Shown here piece after piece: positions 57,613-64,000 of a stretch of DNA of 64,000 nt; the stretch's first letter is position 1, and each line of letters starts with the position of its first letter. The notes under the pieces are model-generated. The model was not told the DNA's origin. It worked only from the letters and a program-made list of their open reading frames with translations, and did not search any database. This stretch comes from Portulaca oleracea (Eukaryota > Streptophyta > Magnoliopsida > Caryophyllales > Portulacaceae), in assembly GCA_029582165.1 (NCBI GenBank), contig CM055882.1:16261867-16325866 (forward strand), read 5' to 3'. The translations under genes and the position numbers were made by a program.

Positions 57613-59886
57613 ATGCCCCTTAACTATCTAAGTGACAACATCAACAAGCTCCAAAGATTGGCCCAAGGGAGCAAAAGTGTGAAGGAATATACAAGGGAGT
57701 TCAAACGTCTACTTCGGAAGTGTGATCTTAAGGAGGAGGATCCACAAACTTTGGTATGTTATCTAATTGGTCTTGATGATTATATTAGACATATTGTTGA
57801 ATGGCAATCATGTAAAACTTTGGATGAATTAAGTTTTTTAGCTCTTAATGTTGAAAGACAAAGGAGAATTAAGAGTAAAGAACCTTTGGACATAAACCAA
57901 ACTCCACAAAATTCATCCCCTCCTACACACCCATTCCCTACACAACCAAGAGCACCCATATCTCCCACACAATTCCACGCCAAAAGCACAACAAAACAGC
58001 CCCAAACCCTCCCCAAACCTACTATCCAAGAACCAAAAACCCTTTTCCAAAGGAGATGTTGTCATTGCCAAATTTTAGGCCACATTGATTTGGAGTGTCC
58101 TAACAAGAAAGAAGTGTATTTGGTTGAGTACCAAACGTATGATAATGAATTATTTGAGGAGGAAAATGTAGTAGAAGAGGAGTATGTAGAAGAGTGGCTT
58201 GTGGCAAGGAGAGCCTTGAAAGAAGTATGTGTGCCGAATGAACATCAACAAAGAGAGTGCAAGATCTCTCACTATACCAACAAAGGAGAAGTATGTTCAT
58301 TGATCAAAGAAGGAGAAAGTTGTGCCTTCTATGGTTACATTGACGCCTCTACAACAATGATCCACACGTTAAACTTGGAGAGCTATTCACGCCCTACACA
58401 ATGGCTAAGCCATGACAAAGACATCCATGAGGATGCAAGAAGTTTAGTAAGTCTTTCCATTTACAAGAATTGTAGAGATTCATTATGGTGTGATATTACT
58501 TTTATGGATACTTGTCATACTTCGTTGGAAAGACCAAAGTTGCTTGATAGGAATATCATGCATCAAGAGACATCTCTACTTCCATCTTATACCACACGGC
58601 CAAAGGAGAATAAGAGCAACATTGTGACACTTATGGAGAATGAGTATTATGAATTTGGAGAGCAAATTCTTGTACAGTTTGACGGAAGCAAAATGGCCTC
58701 ATCAAATGTTCGTTCACTCTTGAAATCTCTTGTGGAACGTTTCTCTCATATGTTCCCTAAAGATATCATCATACAAGAGTGTCATCAAAGGCTGCCACCA
58801 AATCAAGAGTTTCAACACCAAGTAGATCTTGTTAAAGGATCTATGCTGCATCACAATTCGGCCTACGGAATGAATCACTTGGAGTTAGTCATGATCATGA
58901 TGGAGCATGAGAAGCTATATAGAGGCTTAGAGAAGAATCAATTCCTCACGTTCAAAATTGTATGCCATGGGTATGACTTATCAAGAGAAGGAATCCAAGT
59001 GGATAAAGAGAAGGTGAAAGCAAACCGAGAATGGCTCATACGTGCATCTATTCATGAGAGTCACTTGATTGAAGCAAGTCATTTGCTTAAAGAAGATGCT
59101 TTAATAAGAAGGAATATGCTAGTTAACATGTTTGAATCAAGAGTACTTGGGTTTGAGTATATCCAAGCGTTGTATGAAGAAGATGATGATTTTAAAGAAA
59201 TATATGAGGTATGTAAGAAGCATCATCAACAACTCTTTCAGATTAGTCATGTATTTCTTTTCAAGGGAAATCAACTATGTATTCCAAAAGGTAGTACTCG
59301 TGAAGTCTTGATCTTGGAAGTACATGGAGGATCTCTATTTGATCATTTGGGTATTAAGAAGACGTATTTCAAGATGAAAGAGTATTATTTTTGGCCTAGT
59401 ATGATCAAGGATATTGAGTATGTAATCAAACGTTGCAATTCTTGTGATCTTTCTAAAGCTCATGAAGATATCAACTTGAATCTCATGGTTGAAGTGCCAA
59501 GAATTCAAAGAAGTCAAGAGGCTATAGTCGTTGATGATCATTCAAAGATGGATCGTTTCATACTATGTCATATTACTTATGATGAAGGCAAAGTTGTGAA
59601 ACTATACTTTGAAGTTGTGAAGTTACATGGGATTTCTACATCCATGGTGAATAATCAAGAATCAAAGTCCTATAATGTCAATGGGTTATTTTGGAAGAAG
59701 TTGATGAAGTTTAGTAAAGGAGTCTATGATGACTTCAAAGCCTTTAAGAAGAGAGCTTGTAATCTCTTGCGAAGAAGCAAGGTGAACAAGAGAGTTGATG
59801 CTCACAACACTTATGGAAAGGTCTCTTACAAGAAGAAAGTGAAGCTTAAAAGAGAAGGGCCATATGATCACTTACAAGTGATTTGA
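57613..59886 (+). CDS. 757-codon Gag-IN frame with RT/RNase H core deleted
   Basis: Continues Gag (KLQRLAQGSKSVKEYTREFK), then a CCHC knuckle CCHCQILGHIDLEC (residues about 151-165). The middle keeps only edges of RT (FSHMFPKDI, LPPNQEFQHQVDLVKGS, then GIQVDKEKVKANREW), with no catalytic YxDD and no RNase H. It then has the H2C2 zinc region (FWPSMIKDIEYVIKRCNSC) and a shortened integrase core (VVDDHSKMDRFI, VVKLHGISTSMV). Despite several deletions the frame stays open for 2.3 kb and ends just before the polypurine tract. It starts at the first ATG after a TAG. Either a contracted polyprotein kept by use, or young enough to have few stops. Confidence 0.8.
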   Translation: MPLNYLSDNINKLQRLAQGSKSVKEYTREFKRLLRKCDLKEEDPQTLVCYLIGLDDYIRHIVEWQSCKTLDELSFLALNVERQRRIKSKEPLDINQTPQNSSPPTHPFPTQPRAPISPTQFHAKSTTKQPQTLPKPTIQEPKTLFQRRCCHCQILGHIDLECPNKKEVYLVEYQTYDNELFEEENVVEEEYVEEWLVARRALKEVCVPNEHQQRECKISHYTNKGEVCSLIKEGESCAFYGYIDASTTMIHTLNLESYSRPTQWLSHDKDIHEDARSLVSLSIYKNCRDSLWCDITFMDTCHTSLERPKLLDRNIMHQETSLLPSYTTRPKENKSNIVTLMENEYYEFGEQILVQFDGSKMASSNVRSLLKSLVERFSHMFPKDIIIQECHQRLPPNQEFQHQVDLVKGSMLHHNSAYGMNHLELVMIMMEHEKLYRGLEKNQFLTFKIVCHGYDLSREGIQVDKEKVKANREWLIRASIHESHLIEASHLLKEDALIRRNMLVNMFESRVLGFEYIQALYEEDDDFKEIYEVCKKHHQQLFQISHVFLFKGNQLCIPKGSTREVLILEVHGGSLFDHLGIKKTYFKMKEYYFWPSMIKDIEYVIKRCNSCDLSKAHEDINLNLMVEVPRIQRSQEAIVVDDHSKMDRFILCHITYDEGKVVKLYFEVVKLHGISTSMVNNQESKSYNVNGLFWKKLMKFSKGVYDDFKAFKKRACNLLRRSKVNKRVDAHNTYGKVSYKKKVKLKREGPYDHLQVI

Positions 59887-59949
59887 AGTCATATTCATGG
59901 AGAAGAAATGCTCAAAGTTTGAGGACAAACTTTTTCAACCGGGGGAGTA

Positions 59950-60864
59950 TGACGTATATTTGATAGCCATATACATCAAGGTCATCAAGGAAGACATCAA
60001 AAGTCAAATCATGGGAAGTTACTTGTTGCTTACTTAAGCTTACATGGAGAAAGAGTAAGTCATTCTTACATATGAAGGACATCACGTACACGGTAGAATA
60101 CTTTATCCCGTATTTCAGGTTTCATAAGTCAATTGGAGATAACATCTAAAGACCGAATGAAGAGCAAGGAATAAGCTTTCTAATGGTTCAAGAATCTTGA
60201 AGATTGGATCACAATTGAAGGAATTATCATTGTTTCTTTCTAGCCATGTACATATGAGTCTTTTATGATGTGATATTTGTATTGAATGATGTAAACTAGG
60301 AATCGTTGTATTCTTGATAGGAGTCACGCCTAAGGGTCCTAGACTACTATAAATAGACCCCTTTGGATGCCTCTTATAATCAATTCATCACATAATCAAT
60401 ATCAAATACAAGTCTAAACACATTGTTGTTTTCTCTCTAGTTTTCATGCTAGAATTGTGTCTTCTTTAGGGAAGTCACGTGGAATCTCTTCTTCTATACT
60501 AAGATTGGCTATCTTAGTTGGTTATAGGAAGAGCTGGAAGATTCTTTGAAGTGGTGTGACTGTATCTTCAAGGGAGAAGCCATCGCCATTATCATTCGTT
60601 CGTTTATCATTTAATTTGGTGAGTTTCCAATTGTAATCGTTTGATTCTTTTTGTTGTAAATTCATCCATATTCGTTTCAAGCTTAAGATCAATCAGAATC
60701 TTGTGCTTCCACCCTTATTCCATTCGTCCATATTCATCAAACATTCGTCCATATACACGTTCAAAACGGCCATTCAGTCATCTAAGAATCAATCTACAAG
60801 AACTTAGTTAAAAGATCCTTATATTGTTGTGTAATGTGATCTTTCTTGGTCTCATTATACATCA
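59950..60864 (+). repeat. 3' LTR of the gypsy element (915 bp)
   Basis: TGACGTATATTTG...TATACATCA, close match to the 5' LTR. Followed by GCTAG, where copia integrase resumes. Confidence 0.92.
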
Positions 60865-61855
60865 GCTAGAAACTTCTAGGGTTATTCGTTTTCATGCTAA
60901 TTTCCCTAAGAAATTTTGGGGGGAATGTGTTCTTGTTGTCACCCACATTATAAATAAATTGCCTATGGCTGTTTTGAAATGGAAGTCTCCTCATGACGTG
61001 TTGCTGGTACTAAGCCTGTCATTTCTGACTTAAAGACTATTGGGTGTTTGCGCTTTGCTGCAGATTTTAGACAGAAGTATAAATTTGATCCTCGAGCTAT
61101 CAAATGCATTCTTCTAGGTTATGCTTTTGGTTTCAAAGGGTACAAATTGTATGATATGCAAAATCATAAAGTGATTTATAGTAGAGATGTTATGTTTTTC
61201 CTTTTAAGGATGATTGCTCTACTGATTGTGAATATAATACTGATAAAATAAGAATGTGGCCAGGTTGTCAAAATTATTTTGATCCTATATTTGACAGTCT
61301 GAGGCATGTTTATGCAATAGGATCTCATGAATTTGATAGCTAGCATTGTTGTGCCCGGTTCAATATCAAGTTCACAGGGTTCTCATGCAAGACATGATCA
61401 ATATCATTCTCAGAATCTGGAAGGCCATGAGATTCATCATATTGATAAAACTAACACTGATGTTAATCAAGCTTTACCTAACTCTCCTGCACATGATGCT
61501 TCTAATGAACACATATTTGGTTTTGAAAATATTATTGACAAACCTAATGAGCTAATATCTGACTCTGATAATATTGTTTACAATCCTAATCCTTGCAGGA
61601 AGTCAAGTAGGATCAAACAACCACCAAATTGGCGCAAGGATTATGTTCAACACAAAGGGAGTAACAAAAGGCTCTCCTCTTCTTCTGGCTCACACAGTTT
61701 TCATACTTCTATTGTACATCCCTTATTTAATATTGAAGACTTTTCTCATCTCTCTCAGGATTATATCACATCCTTAACAGCTATGTTACATACTCCAAAA
61801 CCTAGCTCTTTTGCCTGGGCTCAGAAACACCTGAGTGGATCCTTGCTATGAATAG
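60865..61855 (+). pseudogene. Copia integrase, 3' part and linker
   Basis: Resumes at the point where the 5' part stopped: NFPKKFWGECVLVVTHIINK, then ADFRQKYKFDPRAIKCILLG and FGFKGYKLYD (the integrase C-terminal GKGY-type region), then a Ser-rich linker to CRKSSRIKQPPNWRKDYV. Frame changes occur near 61030 and 61250. Confidence 0.82.
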
Positions 61856-62790
61856 AGAGCTCAAGGCTCTAGAGGACAATGGTACCTGGATTTTGACATA
61901 TTTACCTCAAGGAAAAACTCCTCTCACTTCCAAATGCGTGTACAGAGTAAAATTCATGCCTGATGGATCTGTTGAGAGATAAAAAGCCCGTCTTGTTACT
62001 AGGTTTTTTTTTTTTTTTTGCAAATCAAGGATAAAGATGTACTACAAATATACCTTTTCTCTTGTAGCTAAATTAGGTACTGTGCGAGTGTTCATTGCTA
62101 TAACCACTGCAAAGAATTGGGATTTGCATCAATTGGACATTAATAATGCCTTTTTACATGGATACATTGATGAACATGTTTATATGTATCCTCCTCAAGG
62201 TTATACTAAGGCTGGCCCAGGACAGGTTTGTAAGCTTGTGAGGTCATTATATGGCTTGAAATAAGCTTCTCGCCAATGGTACCTAGAGCTCACTAAATTT
62301 CTTCTCAAGCAAGGTTTTGTTCAATCTAAGTGTGATTATTCTTTGTTCTCCTTGCACACTAACAATGGTCACATATACATTTTGGTTTATGTAGATGATT
62401 TGCTCATCACATGAGATGATAGTAAGGGAATCATCAATCTCAAAAAAATCTCTTCATGATGAATTCACTATCAAAGATTTAGGAATAGCTCGTTATTTCC
62501 TTGTGTTGGAGATTACCAGATCTCCTGTAGGGACCTTTAAAAATCAAAGGAAGTATATAATTGATTTACTTTCTGATGTAGGTTTCACTTCCTGTAAGCC
62601 AACTCGTTTTCCTCTTCCAAAAGGGCTTAATCTGTCCATAGACTCTGGAACTCAGCTGGAGGATGCATCAATTTATTGAAGGATCATTGGAAATTATTGT
62701 ATTTCACTCTCACAAGACCAAATGTTAGCTATGTAGTACAACATTTGAGCCAAATTCCTTCAAGCCCCTATTGACTGACATTATGATGTT
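61856..62790 (+). pseudogene. Copia reverse transcriptase, broken
   Basis: ELKALEDNGTWIL (start), KCVYRVKFMPDGSVER, then a TAA (61979-61981) and a run of 16 T (62004-62019) that breaks the KARLV...KGF region. DLHQLDINNAFLHGYIDE and VCKLVRSLYGLK follow, with a TAA, then the catalytic YVDDLL at 62388-62399, which is intact, and DEFTIKDLGIARYFLVLEI. Unlike copia copies 1-3, the active-site Asp pair is present. Confidence 0.85.
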
Positions 62791-63310
62791 GTCTTACACA
62801 TTCTCAAAATTTAAAGGGGTCTGTTAACAAGGGGTTGTTCTATCCATCTGAAAACAATTTTCAAGTTTCAGCCTTCAATGATGTAGATTGGGCAAACTGC
62901 AAATTTTCAGCTTGTTCTTTAGCTGGATATTGTGTTTTCCTTGGTCCTTCTCTTATCTCATGGAAAACCAAGAAGCAAAAGATAGTTTCCAAGTCTTCAG
63001 CTGAGGCCAAGTATAGGGCTATGTCCTCTACTATTTCAGAGATTGAATAGATTTCCCAACTCCTTTCAGATTTCCAGATTGACATCAAGTCTCCAATCAC
63101 TTTGTTTTGTGATAATAAAGTTGTACAACATATTGCAGCAAATCCTGTTTTTCACGAAAGGACAGAACACATTCGAATCGATTATCATTACATTCGAGAC
63201 AAAATCCAAGATGGCTTGATCCAATTTTCACATGTTTCATCTGTAGAACAAGTATAGCTGATATTTTGACTAAGTCCTTGAGTGAGTTGCAACACAATTG
63301 TTTATCTTTA
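62791..63310 (+). pseudogene. Copia RNase H, broken
   Basis: Reads DVDWANCKFSACSLAGYCVF, then SWKTKKQKIVSKSSAEAKYR, and after a TAG the pieces LFCDNKVVQHIAANPVFHER and HIRIDYHYIRDKIQDG. This is the copia RNase H order with its conserved D, E and D. Confidence 0.85.
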
Positions 63311-63356
63311 AGGATGGGTTTGGTTGATTCTCCTCCCAATCCATCTTGTAGGGGGG

Positions 63357-63548
63357 TGTATAGAGTATGCATATAGTATAGTTTGAGTTAGTATTATGTT
63401 AGTAGTATGTTATGTTGTTAGGTGTTAGTTAGGTTAGTTTCTTTACTTTCTTTCTTCTCTCCTTTTCCTTCCTCTTCTATATATAGCTTGTAATTCTCCT
63501 TTGTATAATCTTAGAACACACAATAATATCATTTCACAATATTCTACA
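63357..63548 (+). repeat. 3' LTR of the short-LTR copia element
   Basis: Begins TGTATAGAGTATGC after a G-rich polypurine tract (AGGGGGG), ends ATTCTACA, followed by ATGAA. Confidence 0.92.
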
Positions 63549-63553
63549 ATGAA

Positions 63554-63841
63554 TGGTTGCAACTTCATTAAGAATAAAGAATATGCTACTAGGTCATGAT
63601 TTTTAGAGGAGCAAGGTAAGATTAGATTAAGTAAGAATTTTTAAGTTAAGGAATTAGTTAAAAAGTCATGTTAAAAATATGGAAAGAGTGAATAAATTTG
63701 GGTTGAGTTCAATAAAATAAATATTAAAAATAATAAGTGTCTTGATTCAAGATGATTATTAACTACATTAAAAAAATAGTTATTAACCATCTTGAACTTC
63801 ACTTTTTTTTATAAAACCACTATCTTGAATTTCATAATTTG
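63554..63841. other. AT-rich flank
   Basis: No gene. A small inverted pair (CAAGATGATTATTAAC near 63726 and GTTATTAACCATCTTG near 63779) is the only structure noticed. Confidence 0.4.
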
Positions 63842-63983
63842 AGTGGGACGCCGCCGAGTTGAGTGGTGGTGACTTGGTGGTTTTCTGATATGGCACATTA
63901 AAGTCTACCCGGTCAAACACATGACCAATGTGCCATGTCAGAAACCACCGATTCACCACCACTCAACTCGGTGGCGTCCCACT
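63842..63983. repeat. Hairpin with 58-bp arms, probable MITE end or MITE
   Basis: Left arm 63842-63899 and right arm 63927-63983 are nearly perfect inverted copies (AGTGGGACGCCGCCGAGTTG and CAACTCGGTGGCGTCCCACT) around a 27-base loop. The AACTCGGTGGC motif also occurs just inside the TIRs of the Pack-MULE at 11.3-12.8 kb. Target duplication not resolved, and the window ends 17 bases later. Confidence 0.85.
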
Positions 63984-64000
63984 TAAATCCAATTATTTTT

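Larger units (their letters stand above)
55961..60864 (+). mobile_element. Non-autonomous Ty3/gypsy element (4.9 kb)
   Basis: LTRs at 55961-56885 and 59950-60864 share TGATGTATA/TGACGTATA starts and TATACATCA ends, and nearly all their length. Primer site at 56890-56902; polypurine tract CCGGGGGAGTA just before 59950. Flanks GCTAT and GCTAG form a 5-bp duplication with one mismatch, in the middle of copia integrase. The interior is 3.06 kb and encodes Gag and a contracted pol, with no protease or working RT. Confidence 0.9.
53461..63548 (+). mobile_element. Ty1/copia element with short LTRs, split by a gypsy insertion
   Basis: LTRs at 53461-53649 and 63357-63548 (189 and 192 bp) flanked by a perfect ATGAA duplication (53456-53460, 63549-63553). 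The primer site TGGTATCAGAGCC begins at 53650. Internal order Gag, protease, integrase, RT, RNase H is copia. A gypsy element (55961-60864) interrupts integrase. Without it the copia element is about 5.2 kb. The short LTR and the RNase H reading GYCVFLGPSLISWKTKKQ resemble the Ale/Retrofit lineage (inference). Several stops make it non-functional. Confidence 0.93.

Overview
This is nuclear DNA of a land plant, almost certainly a eudicot. It is AT-rich, has GT-AG introns, carries a plant-type organellar beta-carbonic anhydrase, and is packed with plant retrotransposon lineages using initiator-Met tRNA primer sites. About 80 percent is nested, mostly decayed transposable elements. Only two ordinary genes are convincing, and they lie close together near 20.5-28.3 kb.

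Layout. 1-3.3 kb: minus-strand Ty3/gypsy chromovirus cut by the window edge; its pol lacks RT/RNase H, and its 5' LTR sits just beyond the primer site of an older element. 4.2-4.55 kb: microsatellites and a near-perfect hairpin MITE. 5.86-18.58 kb: one decayed Ty1/copia element (minus, GTAAT target-site duplication), opened by a Pack-MULE with 9-bp TSD and an F-box fragment (11.31-12.83 kb) and by a 3.56-kb LTR-like insertion with a 14-unit tandem repeat (14.11-17.67 kb). 18.7-20.07 kb: LINE 3' end. 20.48-23.63 kb: three-exon gene for a small basic, probably mitochondrial protein. 25.63-28.35 kb: nine-exon beta-carbonic anhydrase, minus strand. 28.9-33.5 kb: old copia LTR split by a Harbinger-type MITE and by a complete 2.9-kb non-autonomous Gag-protease copia element. 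33.5-35.9 kb: minus-strand copia RT/RNase H remnant with a fold-back element inside. 35.9-46.75 kb: two more truncated copies of the 5.86-18.58 kb copia family in opposite orientation, making a large inverted repeat. 47.96-49.52 kb: another copia integrase fragment with its LTR. 50.40-52.61 kb: a 2.2-kb solo LTR (ACTTC TSD) studded with a short CG-centred stem-loop motif. 53.46-63.55 kb: a short-LTR copia element (ATGAA TSD) split in its integrase by a 4.9-kb gypsy element whose pol is deleted but keeps a 757-codon frame. 63.84-63.98 kb: a 58-bp-arm hairpin.

The most informative feature is that the window holds its own controls. The copia copies at 5.9-18.6 kb and 39.9-46.8 kb supply empty sites for each other's insertions, so the Pack-MULE and MITE boundaries and TSDs can be read directly. 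All three copies of that family read YVID where Ty1/copia reverse transcriptases read YVDD, which suggests a family that spread after its own RT was dead. I see no CRISPR array, rRNA or tRNA gene. All exon structures and domain names come from reading the translations and splice signals by eye, without any search.
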